Shown: in pieces, positions 33,895-43,021 of the stretch | How the letters are laid out: each line of letters opens with the position of its first letter | How positions within the stretch are numbered: the stretch's first letter is position 1 | DNA from: UM-FILTER-42-9 sp038063775 | GTDB lineage: Bacteria > Patescibacteriota > Minisyncoccia > Moranbacterales > UBA2206 | Assembly (NCBI GenBank): GCA_038063775.1 | Contig: JBBTUK010000020.1 | Coordinates: forward strand, 1 to 55,972 | DNA length: 55,972 nt | Direction: 5' to 3' | Program-made: the position numbers and the translations under genes | Notes under the pieces: generated by a model | Databases searched by the model: none | What the model was told of the DNA's origin: nothing | What the model saw: the letters and a program-made list of their open reading frames with translations, nothing else

Positions 33895-35541
33895 TTATAT
33901 CCCACTCACATCCGCCGTGTCTTCCACAATCGTTTGTTTCCCTTTAAAGAGTTTTCGAGTAAGGGCGTTTTTAAATTTGAAAAATTCTTCCAGTTTAAGC
34001 GCATAACACATTCCTACAAAAACAGAAAGTCCGGCCAGAGAAGAAGCTATAAGCTGGATAAAAATTCCGATGAAAGTATCCAGATTGACCATGGGAGCAG
34101 CCAGGTATTTGGCCAGTTGAATTGACAGGCCCGCCATCACTGATGCCAGCGCGATCTTAGCGCTAAATTTTATAATATTTTTGTCATCTAAATTATCAAA
34201 GCGCGATCGCAAAACAAATAAAAGCAGGAGCATCTGAATGACTGCGGCCAGGGAAAATGCGATGGCCAATCCGATAATTTTAAATCGCCCGATCAAAAGC
34301 AGGACCGCGCCGATACTCACAACTTCCGTCACAAGAGCAATATAAAAAGGCGTTTTTGTGTCATGCAGAGCGTAAAAAGCCCTGGCTAAAAGCGGTATAG
34401 TGCCCTGGGCAAAAAGGCTCAAGGCAAAAATTCCCAAAGCCTGGAAAGTTAGGATGGTGTCCTCCCAGTCAAATTTTCCAGCACCCAGCACCACCCGCAC
34501 AATCTGCGCCCGCAAAACCAAAATGAAAACACTCAGTGGTATGATGAAGAAAAGAATTTGCCGAAAAGTCACGGAAAAAGTTTTCACGAAATTTTCTTTT
34601 TCGCCTTTCGCCGCCAACGCCGCCAGCACCGGGAAAACCGCGATGGAAAAAGAAGCGCCGAAAAGACCCAGTGGCACGCCTTGCAAGTTTTGCGCGAAAT
34701 TAAAAATAGAGAGACTTCCGGCGGCTAAAGTTGAAGCAAAAATTGTTATAATCAGAAGGTTTATTTGATTGACCGCGATTCCGATTGTTCGAGGAATCAT
34801 GAGGGTAACAACTCTCTTCACATGACTATTAAAAATCGCTTTCCTAAAAGACCATTTATATGTGAAACCAAGATTTCGAACTGCCAAATATTGCATAAGT
34901 AAATGCAAAAACGCGCCAAAAACTACGCCCCAGGCCAAACCAGACGGCCCCCATATTTTTACAAAAATCAAAATTCCAATAATAATACCAACATTATACA
35001 ATAAAGGCGCGATGGAATAGATCAAAAATCTTTTAAAAGAAATTAAGCTGCCCCCCATAATACCGCTTATTCCTAAAAACAGCGGACTCAAAAGCATAAT
35101 TCTGGTAAAAAGGACTACTATTTCTATTTTTTGAGTGGAAAAGCCGGGCGTTATAAGCTTCATAAAAAAGGGCGCAAATAAGGCAATGACCAGTGATATA
35201 CCGATTATTAAAATTGCCGCCAAATTAAGCACGCCGTTGAAAAGATCCCAGGCTTCATCCTTTTTTTCGTTACTAATCAGACTGGTAAAAACCGGAATAA
35301 AAGCGGCGGAAAGGGCGCCCAATATCAAAAGATTATAAATAAGATCCGGGATGCGAAAAGCGGCATAATATGCGTCCAGTGTGTCACCGGCTCCAAAAGT
35401 TGAAGCCAACAGGCGATCCCGAAAAAGTCCCAGTATGCGGCTGGCTAGACCCGCAACCGTTATAACGAAAGCTGCCGATATTACCGAACCGGACGGACCG
35501 GAGTTTAAAATCCGATTGCTAAATATTTTTTTAATCATCAC
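33895..35541 (-). CDS. murJ: Lipid II flippase MurJ (MviN family)
   Basis: Carries the peptidoglycan precursor lipid II across the inner membrane. It has 548 residues and about 14 membrane segments. The N-terminal SAAFVITVAGLASRILGLFRDRLLA, GAGDTLDAYYAAFRIPDLIYNLLILGALSAAFIPVF and, later, RAFYALHDTKTPFYIAL are MurJ signatures. GTG at 35541 or ATG at 35538 may be the start. The upstream DUF4012 gene ends 6 bases before. It could equally flip a related lipid-linked glycan. Confidence 0.95.
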   Translation of the reverse strand: MMIKKIFSNRILNSGPSGSVISAAFVITVAGLASRILGLFRDRLLASTFGAGDTLDAYYAAFRIPDLIYNLLILGALSAAFIPVFTSLISNEKKDEAWDLFNGVLNLAAILIIGISLVIALFAPFFMKLITPGFSTQKIEIVVLFTRIMLLSPLFLGISGIMGGSLISFKRFLIYSIAPLLYNVGIIIGILIFVKIWGPSGLAWGVVFGAFLHLLMQYLAVRNLGFTYKWSFRKAIFNSHVKRVVTLMIPRTIGIAVNQINLLIITIFASTLAAGSLSIFNFAQNLQGVPLGLFGASFSIAVFPVLAALAAKGEKENFVKTFSVTFRQILFFIIPLSVFILVLRAQIVRVVLGAGKFDWEDTILTFQALGIFALSLFAQGTIPLLARAFYALHDTKTPFYIALVTEVVSIGAVLLLIGRFKIIGLAIAFSLAAVIQMLLLLFVLRSRFDNLDDKNIIKFSAKIALASVMAGLSIQLAKYLAAPMVNLDTFIGIFIQLIASSLAGLSVFVGMCYALKLEEFFKFKNALTRKLFKGKQTIVEDTADVSGI

Positions 35542-35547
35542 AATTAT

Positions 35548-38181
35548 TTAACGAGGTGAGCTTAATTGGGTAAAAGCTATTCCGATAAATTTATCTGATT
35601 TTAGATCAGTTTCGAAATGAATTGTTCGGTCATCCGTTGTTTCCGCGGCATCGGGATATTTCCATATCATCTTGTAATTTTCTGGGTAAGTGATATTGGA
35701 AATAAATTTATCCCCCAAGCTGCCGGACTGCTTCTGCGCCAGCAGAGAATAAGTATCGGCCGGTTTCGTGCTTTCATTCATCGAAATTTTATAAGGCAGC
35801 AAATATTGGTATTTCACCACGACGGTTTCTTGCGGACTGACATAGACCCAGTTGGCAAAAACTGTTTTCCCATCAGAATCATAAACGCGCGTTCCCGTTT
35901 CCTCATCGACCGTTATCGCGTCCTCTTCTGTTTGCACTTGCGGATCTCGCTTAAAATTAAGAGCATTGTAATCCAATGGCGGTGAATTAAACTCACGCGT
36001 CTGGCCTTCAGCTGATAGTAACTTAGATCCCTTTGGAACATAAACTCGCATATAATCGGCATTTACTTTGTTCCACCATTCATAATCGGAATTACCTCCA
36101 TCGTGCCGGCGCGTAATTGTAACCGTATCAACGATTGAGCCGTCCTTCTTAATTTCGGCCGCATGCTCTATTTTTTCATCTATTATTCCATCCGTCTTAA
36201 AGCCGTTAATGTTGGTATTAATAACGCTCAAATAGTCTTTGTCAGTATTTAGAATTTCTCCCGACCAGCCTAGCGCGGACAATTTCTTTTCAATCTCATA
36301 ATTGTTGGAATAAATGAGTATCTGTTTTTCATTCAAGCTGTCAATCAGAACATTCATTGTTTTTGCGATGTCGGCGAAATTTTTGGTGTTAAAAATCTTG
36401 TCAAGAATTATGGGCGCCAAATCAGCCAGAATTTGTTTGGGCCTATTTAATTCTTTATCATAATCTATCTCCACTTCATATTGAATTTTCTCGGCAAAGT
36501 TTTCACTATCTATTACTGTGCCGTATTCCGGCATTTCAATTGAACCGATGATTTCAAGCAACTTTTGCATAACTGTGGGCGTCATAGTGATAACGCCATC
36601 CACAGTCGGACCGCCGGTTTTTTCATAAAACCAAGTAGCTTTTTCCGCCGACACTGGAAAATCGGGAAACCAATTGCTGTCATGCAGACTCCAGGCCGCG
36701 CTAATTTTCTGAATCGGAGAGGGCGGCACGACCTTTTCTCGCAACTGCCCGTCCGGATTGAAAATTCCATCAATAAAAAAGTTCCTGATCCGGCCGTTGG
36801 AAATATCCATAACCCCGTATGTCCCAATAAATCCTCCGGTCGCCCGCATTTCCTGGTTGTTTTGGAATAAAAACAGATATTTTCTCGGGCTGTTTCCGCC
36901 CAAAATATCCGTAAAAATAGCGCTATTACTCAAAAATCCACTGATAAATTTATTAGCCTCCGGCAGCTTACCCTTTAGATTCACGAACTGTTCCCGCTTA
37001 TCTTCAGGAATGTCATCTGGATTAACTTTATTCAGATTTTTTTCCGCGTCCTCCAGCAATGCCTTGATCTCTTTTGAATTATTGGCGCTGTCCTGGAATA
37101 TTTTTAAAAATGATATTGAGTCAGTCGTTTGATTCAAAGGATTTTTAATGCCGTCCAAATTTTTTAGCACTTCGCCCGCCAATATCCCCACCCGCGAAAT
37201 ATCCTGTCCGGCTCTGGCCAAAGAATCACCGGATGAAATTTTTGACAAATATGGAATGAAGCGGCTCGTTCCGACAAAAAATTTCCCCAAACTGTTCAAA
37301 TCTTTTGAAATTTCACTGAATCTCTCATAGGCCTCGGTAAATTCAAACGAAGAGCGCTGGAAGTTTTTATTAATAATTTCTTTTTTAGCCTGGTCGAGGC
37401 TGGCATAGGCGATAGAGCTGTTATTTAAAACGGCTTCTTTTATTTTAAATCCCCTGTAGATAAGTCCCGTTCCGAATACAAGTAAAAAAATTAGGATGGC
37501 GATGCCATTGAATGAAAAAACAGCTTGACGCAAATTTACCCGGCTAAAATGCCGCGCCAATAAAATCTCGTCTAGGGAGATAATTTTTTCGCGAGGCCGC
37601 TTTTTCTCGGTGAAGCTTATAGCGTCGGGCGATTCATGGAAATGAAAATTATCCGGCTCTTCAAAATTAAACTCGCTTTTTTGATAAATTTTTGCCGGTT
37701 CTTCAAATATAATTTCATGGGCTATGTTTTTGGCCTCCGGCTTTTTAAAAACAATTTTATCGACTTGCTTGACAACTTTCGGTTTTTCCAGAACAGCCTC
37801 AGCGACTTTTTTAATGCCTTTTGCGAGCGAAAAATTATTAGGCTTTATATCACTGACATAAATTACCGGGACTTCGGAACTGTCAGAAAATCTTCCCATT
37901 CGATACAAGCGCGGAATTTTTTTCTCCTGAAAAGATTTTTTTATTTTCTTTTTTTTGGCGTAAAAATATTCCCCGTTCAAGCTTATGTCCCGCAGAATTC
38001 TCAGCGGAATCGGCGATTCTTTTTTTGCATCGCCGGAAACCTCGCGTTCGGTTTTTTTTCTCGGTGAGAATCGGGATTTTTTCTTTTTGTAAATTGTTTC
38101 CAAGTCCAGCTTTCCATCCTTATCCACGGGCCGGATGTCCCACATTTGCAGAGTTATTTTTTTTATATTTCTTTTTTTCAT
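35548..38181 (-). CDS. Large DUF4012 membrane protein
   Basis: Protein of 877 residues with a charged cytoplasmic N-terminus of about 220 residues, one membrane segment (about 223-243) and a large outer part. The centre (FLFQNNQEMRATGGFIGTYGVMDISNGRI, the SWFPDFPVSAEKATWFYEKTGG type segment, and VDGVITMTPTVMQKLLEIIG) is the DUF4012 core, found in Gram-positives and common in Candidate Phyla bacteria. Function unknown; it usually sits among polysaccharide genes, as here. Its start overlaps the stop of the glycosyltransferase gene (ATGA). Confidence 0.9.
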   Translation of the reverse strand: MKKRNIKKITLQMWDIRPVDKDGKLDLETIYKKKKSRFSPRKKTEREVSGDAKKESPIPLRILRDISLNGEYFYAKKKKIKKSFQEKKIPRLYRMGRFSDSSEVPVIYVSDIKPNNFSLAKGIKKVAEAVLEKPKVVKQVDKIVFKKPEAKNIAHEIIFEEPAKIYQKSEFNFEEPDNFHFHESPDAISFTEKKRPREKIISLDEILLARHFSRVNLRQAVFSFNGIAILIFLLVFGTGLIYRGFKIKEAVLNNSSIAYASLDQAKKEIINKNFQRSSFEFTEAYERFSEISKDLNSLGKFFVGTSRFIPYLSKISSGDSLARAGQDISRVGILAGEVLKNLDGIKNPLNQTTDSISFLKIFQDSANNSKEIKALLEDAEKNLNKVNPDDIPEDKREQFVNLKGKLPEANKFISGFLSNSAIFTDILGGNSPRKYLFLFQNNQEMRATGGFIGTYGVMDISNGRIRNFFIDGIFNPDGQLREKVVPPSPIQKISAAWSLHDSNWFPDFPVSAEKATWFYEKTGGPTVDGVITMTPTVMQKLLEIIGSIEMPEYGTVIDSENFAEKIQYEVEIDYDKELNRPKQILADLAPIILDKIFNTKNFADIAKTMNVLIDSLNEKQILIYSNNYEIEKKLSALGWSGEILNTDKDYLSVINTNINGFKTDGIIDEKIEHAAEIKKDGSIVDTVTITRRHDGGNSDYEWWNKVNADYMRVYVPKGSKLLSAEGQTREFNSPPLDYNALNFKRDPQVQTEEDAITVDEETGTRVYDSDGKTVFANWVYVSPQETVVVKYQYLLPYKISMNESTKPADTYSLLAQKQSGSLGDKFISNITYPENYKMIWKYPDAAETTDDRTIHFETDLKSDKFIGIAFTQLSSPR

Positions 38182-39314
38182 TTTTTTCCTGCCGCATTTT
38201 TATATATCTCCAGTGTCGCTTTCGCCATTTTTTTCCAGCTGTATTTTTGTGTTTGTTGGTAACCCTTTTTTATCAGATCTTTCCGCAAATTTTCGTCACC
38301 CGTCACTTTTTCAATCGCTTCAGCAATTTTGTCCACATCAAAAGGGTCGAAATAATACGCGCTCTCTCCCAGAATTTCCAGAGCGCAAGAGTGATCTGAA
38401 GAAATCACTGGTACTCCCTTGGCCATTGCCTCCAGCGGAGGAAGTTCAAAGCCCTCATAAAGCGATGGCCGCACATAAGCCAAAGCATTGTGAAAAATTA
38501 TATCCAGTTCATGATCCGGCACGAAACCGGCAAAAATTATGTTCTTAATGTTATTTAATGAAACAAATTTTTTGAGCCGAGAATAAAAATAATCTTCCGA
38601 ACCGACAAAAACCAATTTTATCCGCCCGCCATTATTTTTTATTTTTTTAAAAGCTAGTGCTAGTCTTTCGGGGTTTTTATGCGGGTAAACGTTTCCCACA
38701 TAAATCGCATATGGCTTTATTATACCATATTGCTTGAGAACTTTTTCATCCTTAGCGGGAGGGCTAAGCATACAATAATCCTCGCAAGCCTCATAAGTTA
38801 CCTTTATTTTTTCTCCTGGAATAGTCGGGTAGTTTTTCAAGATATCGTTTTTGGTGAATTCCGACACGGCAATTATCCGCTGTGACCGGAAAATGGCTGA
38901 TTTTATGACAATCTTGTAGGCGAAAAATTTTATCCAAAACAGAAAAGGGCCAAGCGTTGAGCTGCGCGTTGTTGGAAAATGGATCAGTATTAAATCGTGG
39001 ATTGTAACGATAAACTTGCCGAAATAAAAAACTGGCACATTAAAGTGCGGGAAATGGACTAAATCCAAGCTATATTTCTTCAAGAGGCAAGAAAATTTTA
39101 TCTGCTCTTCCCAGGTATACCAGCGGTAATCAGCCAGGACCTTGCGAAAATTTTTGGCTTTGAGCTCATAATCGGCAATGTTTTCCTTGCGCAAAAAAAT
39201 GAAATACTCATTAGTATCGTCAATCAGTTCCAGATTTTCTATTAATTTTTGCGTATATCGCCCTAGCCCCTTGCCAATTGGTCCATAAAACCGGGCGTCT
39301 ATGCCAATTCTCAT
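38178..39314 (-). CDS. Glycosyltransferase family 4
   Basis: Protein of 378 residues. MRIGIDARFYGPIGKGLGRYTQKLIE is the typical acceptor-domain start. IIAVSEFTKNDILKNYP, YAIYVGNVYPHKNPERLALAF, LVFVGSEDYFYSRL and VRPSLYEGFELPPLEAMAKGVPVISSDHSCALEILG follow, with the EGFELPPLEA donor-binding Glu. It is a close relative of the genes at 9322 and 39392 and is coupled to the DUF4012 gene. The 77 bases upstream contain GGGCCCTGGCC-rich sequence but no clear terminator. Confidence 0.92.
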   Translation of the reverse strand: MRIGIDARFYGPIGKGLGRYTQKLIENLELIDDTNEYFIFLRKENIADYELKAKNFRKVLADYRWYTWEEQIKFSCLLKKYSLDLVHFPHFNVPVFYFGKFIVTIHDLILIHFPTTRSSTLGPFLFWIKFFAYKIVIKSAIFRSQRIIAVSEFTKNDILKNYPTIPGEKIKVTYEACEDYCMLSPPAKDEKVLKQYGIIKPYAIYVGNVYPHKNPERLALAFKKIKNNGGRIKLVFVGSEDYFYSRLKKFVSLNNIKNIIFAGFVPDHELDIIFHNALAYVRPSLYEGFELPPLEAMAKGVPVISSDHSCALEILGESAYYFDPFDVDKIAEAIEKVTGDENLRKDLIKKGYQQTQKYSWKKMAKATLEIYKNAAGKK

Positions 39315-39391
39315 GGATTAATTGTAACAAAAAAAGAGGGCCCTGGCCATCTAGATAAAACTGCCTTCTATGAATAAAAAATAGGGATTTA

Positions 39392-40561
39392 TTATTTTTG
39401 CCTGGTCAATACGCCGAGCGTCAGCCTGGCAGTTTTCTGCCAACTGAATTCTTTGGAACGAACTAATCCCCTTTCAATCAATTTAGAGCGCAATTCGCCG
39501 TTTATCAATACATCTTTCATTGCGTCGCATATTTCCTGCGGCTTGTCCGGATCAACCAAAATGGCCGCATCGCCCGCGATTTCAGGGAGCGATGAACTAT
39601 TGGAAGTAACGACCGGCACGCCACAGCTCATCGCTTCCAAAACCGGGAAACCAAAACCCTCAAAAAAAGATGGATAGATAAAAAGCGAAGCTAGGTTGAA
39701 TACAAATTCCTTGTCAACATCATCCACAAAATTTATGACTTTAATATTATCTCGAAATTCTGATTTTTCAATTTCCGAAAATATTTTTACGCTTAGCCAG
39801 CCAACTGAGCCGGCGATGACGAGTTTATAATCTAGAAGTTCTTTTAACTTTTCGTCTCCGGCGACGTCTTTTCGCAGCTGGCCGTAAGCACGAATAATTC
39901 CTTTGATATTTTTTCGCGGCTCAATCGTTCCGAGATAGAGTATAAATTTATACGGCAACTGATATTTTTCTTTGACCCGGATCAGATTTCCATCATTTCG
40001 GCTAATAGCCTTGAATCTATCGGAAACCCCGCTGTAAATTACTTTTATCTTTTTCGCGGTAATGCCATAAAGGTCCATGATGTCGTTTTTGGAAGATTCG
40101 GAAACAGTTATTATCTTGTCCGCTCGCTCGCATATTTTCTTTGGATTTATAAAAATATGCCAAAATCTCCTTTTGACGGAAAAAGTTTCCGGATATCTTT
40201 CAAAGGACAAGTCATGGACTGTCACTATGAGTCTGGTTTTTTTGCTGACGGACCCAAAAATAATGTTTGGCATAAAAATCAAATCCGCGCCTCCGATCAT
40301 CTGGTCGATTTTCGGCCAGGCAAAATACCAAAACAAAAAATTCAAAAGTTTATTGGGATAATTAAATTTTTTCAGCTTTACATTTTCATATTTTTTCAAC
40401 CAGGAAAAATCAGCTTTTGCCGGACGAAAAGAATTAAAAAAAAGAATATATTCATTCTCTTTGTTCGTTTCGAAAATATTGCGCAAAAGATTCAGAGTAT
40501 ATTCTTCCACCCCTGTTCTTCTGCCTTCTCCTAAACATCTGACGTCGATTCCGATCTTCAC
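39392..40561 (-). CDS. Glycosyltransferase family 4
   Basis: Protein of 389 residues starting with GTG at 40561 (MKIGIDVRCLGEGRRTGVEEYTLNLLR). Motifs are IVTVHDLSFERYPETFS, ITVSESSKNDIMDLYG, YILFLGTIEPRKNIKG-like, LVIAGSVGWL and IYPSFFEGFGFPVLEAMSCGVPVVTSNSSSLPEIAGDAA. The sequence directly before the start codon, GTAACGAG, belongs to an inverted repeat. It probably works in the same glycan pathway as the neighbouring genes. Confidence 0.92.
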   Translation of the reverse strand: MKIGIDVRCLGEGRRTGVEEYTLNLLRNIFETNKENEYILFFNSFRPAKADFSWLKKYENVKLKKFNYPNKLLNFLFWYFAWPKIDQMIGGADLIFMPNIIFGSVSKKTRLIVTVHDLSFERYPETFSVKRRFWHIFINPKKICERADKIITVSESSKNDIMDLYGITAKKIKVIYSGVSDRFKAISRNDGNLIRVKEKYQLPYKFILYLGTIEPRKNIKGIIRAYGQLRKDVAGDEKLKELLDYKLVIAGSVGWLSVKIFSEIEKSEFRDNIKVINFVDDVDKEFVFNLASLFIYPSFFEGFGFPVLEAMSCGVPVVTSNSSSLPEIAGDAAILVDPDKPQEICDAMKDVLINGELRSKLIERGLVRSKEFSWQKTARLTLGVLTRQK

Positions 40562-40563
40562 CT

Positions 40564-40657
40564 CGTTACAAATTTGATGTTGGCTTACTTACATCAAAAA
40601 ATTAATGATTATGCTTTGAACACCCATTACGAAAAAAATAGATTAAAATTTGTAACG
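40564..40657. repeat. Inverted repeat abutting a glycosyltransferase start codon
   Basis: CGTTACAAATTT (40564-40575) and AAATTTGTAACG (40646-40657) are perfect inverted copies with 70 bases between them. Within this lies GATGT...ACATC. The left arm ends two bases before the GTG start at 40561. The outside sequences CCT and GGGCGAG differ, so no flanking duplication is evident. There is no gene inside. Confidence 0.65.
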
Positions 40658-40678
40658 GGGCGAGTTATATCTTGCGGA

Positions 40679-41341
40679 TTATTTAATATAATGAGAAATC
40701 ATGATGGTCCAAAAAGCAGCAAATATTCCGATTGCCAGCGAAACAACAAAAACAATGAATGGATCAAATGTATCTTTGACAATAACCGCGTCTTGCGCAA
40801 TTATTGTAAACCAGGTATTTTCATTTTGCTTCCGGTTTAAATCTTCCGTATTTTTAGAAATCACCGCAACAATTGAATCTGAAATTTTTTTGGCCGTTTC
40901 TTCCCTGGCCGCGGAAAAATTTACCGCAACGATTTGGGAAGAACGCTTCTCTGGCTTTAACGATTTGGTCAGTCGTCTCAGGGTAAACTGCTTTGGATCT
41001 CCGCCAGAGACGGATTTGCCTTGGACCGAAATTCCGGCCCCGGCATAGATATCCGCCACCGTGCGTGGACTTTTCAGCCACTCAGCGACAGTTTCCGCGA
41101 ATTTTTCATCCGCTTGCAAACGGTAAAAGTCATCGTATTTATAATCCGGAGTGCTTTGCGAGCCCTGCCTGGAAATATTCAGCGTTAGCGATGTGCTGTA
41201 AGAAACAGGTTTAGCTAGAAAAAAAGTAAAGCTTCCGGACACGACAATAAGCACCACCAGGAAAAAAAGGTTTCTGTTTTCTTTTATTATTTTTAAATAT
41301 TCCTTGAGCTCCATATTGCAGAAATTTCTAAAAAAAATCAT
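40679..41341 (-). CDS. Wzz-like chain-length/export protein
   Basis: Protein of 220 residues; the ATG at 41341 overlaps the upstream stop (ATGA), and a second ATG at 41314 (MELKEYLKIIKENRNLFF) fits the family better. Two membrane segments (about 25-45 and 190-212) enclose an outer domain with YSTSLTLNISRQGS and KISDSIVAVISKNTEDLNRKQNEN. It is a short polysaccharide co-polymerase of the Wzz/YveK type without a kinase. It differs from the 16244 protein in its lack of a long tail. Confidence 0.72.
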   Translation of the reverse strand: MIFFRNFCNMELKEYLKIIKENRNLFFLVVLIVVSGSFTFFLAKPVSYSTSLTLNISRQGSQSTPDYKYDDFYRLQADEKFAETVAEWLKSPRTVADIYAGAGISVQGKSVSGGDPKQFTLRRLTKSLKPEKRSSQIVAVNFSAAREETAKKISDSIVAVISKNTEDLNRKQNENTWFTIIAQDAVIVKDTFDPFIVFVVSLAIGIFAAFWTIMISHYIK

Positions 41342-42498
41342 AACATTTTGCCAGCGAGTCTTTCTTTGTGGCTGGCAAGTTCTTTTTCTATGTAGTCTTT
41401 TATTCTAGCCTTAAATATATTCCTGTCAAATTTCTTTGCTTTTTCCCTGATATAGATAGGATCGTAGTCCGTCTCCTTGAATTTCTTTACCGCCGCGATA
41501 ATATCCTCCGGAGTTTGTTTATCAAAAAATATTCCCACCTTTCCTTCTTCCATATTTTCTACGATATCGCCCGCCCGATACGCGATAATCGGCCGTCCGG
41601 AAGCCATAGCTTCAATGGCCACTATTCCAAAGTCCTCTTCCTGGGGAAAGATAAAGGCGCGACATTTGGCATAATAATCGGCTATTTTTTCGTCCGGAAC
41701 GCGACCTAAAAACTCAATGGTGGGTCCAGAGATTTTTTTAAGCTTCTTCAGTTCTGGTCCCCGGCCAATAATTTTCAATTTTAATCCCAGTTTATTGAAG
41801 GCCTGGATAGCAATGTCATGCCGCTTGTAAGCCAAAAGCCTCCCGACCATCAAAAAATAACCTGCCTCGACTCGCGAAGACTGCTCGCCGACGCGAGGCG
41901 GGTCGCCACGCTCCGAGCTTACATAAAAATCATCTATATTCACCGGCGGATGAATCACGATGCTGTCTCTTTTGTAATATTTTTTTATGCGCCGCGCCAC
42001 AAAATTTGAATTGGCAATTAGCCTGTCCACCCGGTCCGCGCTAATCCGATCCCAGATCCGGATGTAGTTCATTATGAAGGGTATGATCTTCTTTATGATT
42101 CGAGGGAAATTAAAGTCGCTGGTATATTTCTGGCAGTCGTCCCATGCATAGCGCATCGGCGTGTGCATATAGCAAATGTGCAGCGTTTCCGGACCGGTGA
42201 TTATTCCCTTGGCATAGCTGGAAGAGTCGGAAAGGATGATATCATAGTCGCTGAAATCAAATTGTTCAATCGCCGCCGGCATAAATTGCGGAAAAATACG
42301 GTGCCTTTGCCGGGCAAAAGGAAACTTCTGGATAAAGGAAGTTTTGATATTTTTATCGGCAAAAACTCCGTGCATCAATTCCTGGCTGTAAACTATGGTA
42401 TAAATCGGTGCGTAAGGAAAAAGCTCGGTAAAGCATTCCAGCACCCTTTCCGCTCCGCCGTATTGGACAAGATAATCGTGGACTAAGGCTATCTTCAT
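41338..42498 (-). CDS. Glycosyltransferase family 4 with a palindromic insertion
   Basis: Protein of 386 residues from ATG 42498 (MKIALVHDYLVQYGGAERVLE). The open frame extends to 42636 but there it runs through a terminator and non-coding RNA. SYAKGIITGPETLHICYMHTPMRYAWD and GYFLMVGRLLAYKRHDIAIQAFNKLG mark the GT4 group that includes mannosyltransferase-like WbaZ proteins. EEDFGIVAIEAMASGRPIIAYRAGG-like sequence gives the donor site. Between SSE and GYFLMV is an additional R-G-D-P-P-R-V-G-E-Q-S-S-R-V-E-A stretch, encoded by an inverted repeat. Confidence 0.92.
   Translation of the reverse strand: MKIALVHDYLVQYGGAERVLECFTELFPYAPIYTIVYSQELMHGVFADKNIKTSFIQKFPFARQRHRIFPQFMPAAIEQFDFSDYDIILSDSSSYAKGIITGPETLHICYMHTPMRYAWDDCQKYTSDFNFPRIIKKIIPFIMNYIRIWDRISADRVDRLIANSNFVARRIKKYYKRDSIVIHPPVNIDDFYVSSERGDPPRVGEQSSRVEAGYFLMVGRLLAYKRHDIAIQAFNKLGLKLKIIGRGPELKKLKKISGPTIEFLGRVPDEKIADYYAKCRAFIFPQEEDFGIVAIEAMASGRPIIAYRAGDIVENMEEGKVGIFFDKQTPEDIIAAVKKFKETDYDPIYIREKAKKFDRNIFKARIKDYIEKELASHKERLAGKML
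41864..41899. repeat. In-frame palindromic element inside a glycosyltransferase gene
   Basis: GCCTCG (41864-41869) and CGAGGC (41894-41899), with overlapping CTCGCG (41871-41876) and CGCGAG (41892-41897), give two competing stems around AAGACTGCTCGCCGA. The element is GC-rich, read in frame, and falls between two conserved parts of the protein, adding about 15 residues. Confidence 0.65.
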
Positions 42499-42531
42499 GC
42501 TACATATTTTACCCCCTTTAGCTTTTTTAGA

Positions 42532-42575
42532 CAAAAAAAGACGGGGCCTTCTACAGCACTCATGGAAAGCCCCGT
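42532..42575 (-). terminator. Rho-independent terminator of the 42.6-kb candidate RNA
   Basis: On the minus strand ACGGGGC...GCCCCGT (42575-42541) with nearby A-T pairs forms a stem followed by CTTTTTTTG. It is 34 bases upstream of the start of the next glycosyltransferase gene. Confidence 0.85.
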
Positions 42576-42750
42576 TGGTGCAAAAGGCGAGAGCACGTTC
42601 AGTGGGTACAAACCTGACGACTTCATCGGCGGACAACCTTAACGCTGCGCCGACAGTTCGTGAGGTCTGAACGCGCTACCCGGCACTTGCGGTCGGGACT
42701 TATCTCCCGCCGCCGTCCCCGCGCTTATGTTCCGGCGGGTACTGGCTATT
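42532..42750 (-). ncRNA. Candidate structured non-coding RNA of about 215 bases
   Basis: This GC-rich stretch in an AT-rich intergenic region encodes no credible protein. The minus strand folds with a long-range 11-base stem, AGCGCGTTCAG with CTGAACGTGCT (one G-U). That stem encloses TCGGCG...CGCCGA and smaller hairpins. Before it stand CCGCC...GGCGG and CGGGA-GATAAG-TCCCG. It has a near-consensus promoter and a strong terminator. It lacks the RNase P core, an SRP loop and tmRNA ends, and it is branched rather than rod-like, so it is not an obvious 6S RNA. I cannot assign a family. Confidence 0.7.
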
Positions 42751-42756
42751 ATTTAT

Positions 42757-42786
42757 ATTATATTGGATATTTTATGAAAGAGTCAA
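42757..42786 (-). promoter_or_regulatory. Promoter of the 42.6-kb candidate RNA
   Basis: TTGACT (42786-42781), an 18-base spacer and a perfect TATAAT (42762-42757). The expected start is near 42750, just before the first stem of the RNA. It is the best-matching promoter of its kind in the window together with that at 5791. Confidence 0.85.
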
Positions 42787-43021
42787 ATAAAAAACGGAAG
42801 TAAGTCAGCCTTGCGAAATGAGTTTATAAGAAAATATATCCGCCCATAGCGAAGTACGTAAGCAAATTCCAGCGGACGAGCGTAAAAAAACTCCGCACCG
42901 ATTTCGCCGTAGGCGAATTAGGAGCTTTAGTGAGTCCGCGACAAGAATTTGTCCCAGCACGAGCCGGGGCGGCAGTTTCTTTGTAACTTTCTTTGCTGCC
43001 AAAGAAAGTTAATCACACAAT
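42787..43021. other. Intergenic stretch with repeat-derived hairpins
   Basis: No gene supported. AACTTTCTTT-GCTGCC-AAAGAAAGTT (42985-43010) is a perfect 10-base hairpin placed 12 bases after the sugar transferase stop, but without a T-run. TTCGCC-GTA-GGCGAA is another near 42912. A 65-codon frame (42805-43002, minus) starting inside the hairpin appears to be a by-product of the repeat. Confidence 0.55.

Noticed and set aside
42499..42636. N-terminal extension of the glycosyltransferase gene to 42636
   Set aside because: The extra 46 codons run through the terminator and part of the structured RNA; the standard GT4 start is MKIALVHDY at 42498.
42805..43002. 65-codon frame starting MAAKKVTKK
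   Set aside because: It starts within a perfect hairpin after the sugar transferase gene and seems to be translated repeat sequence.
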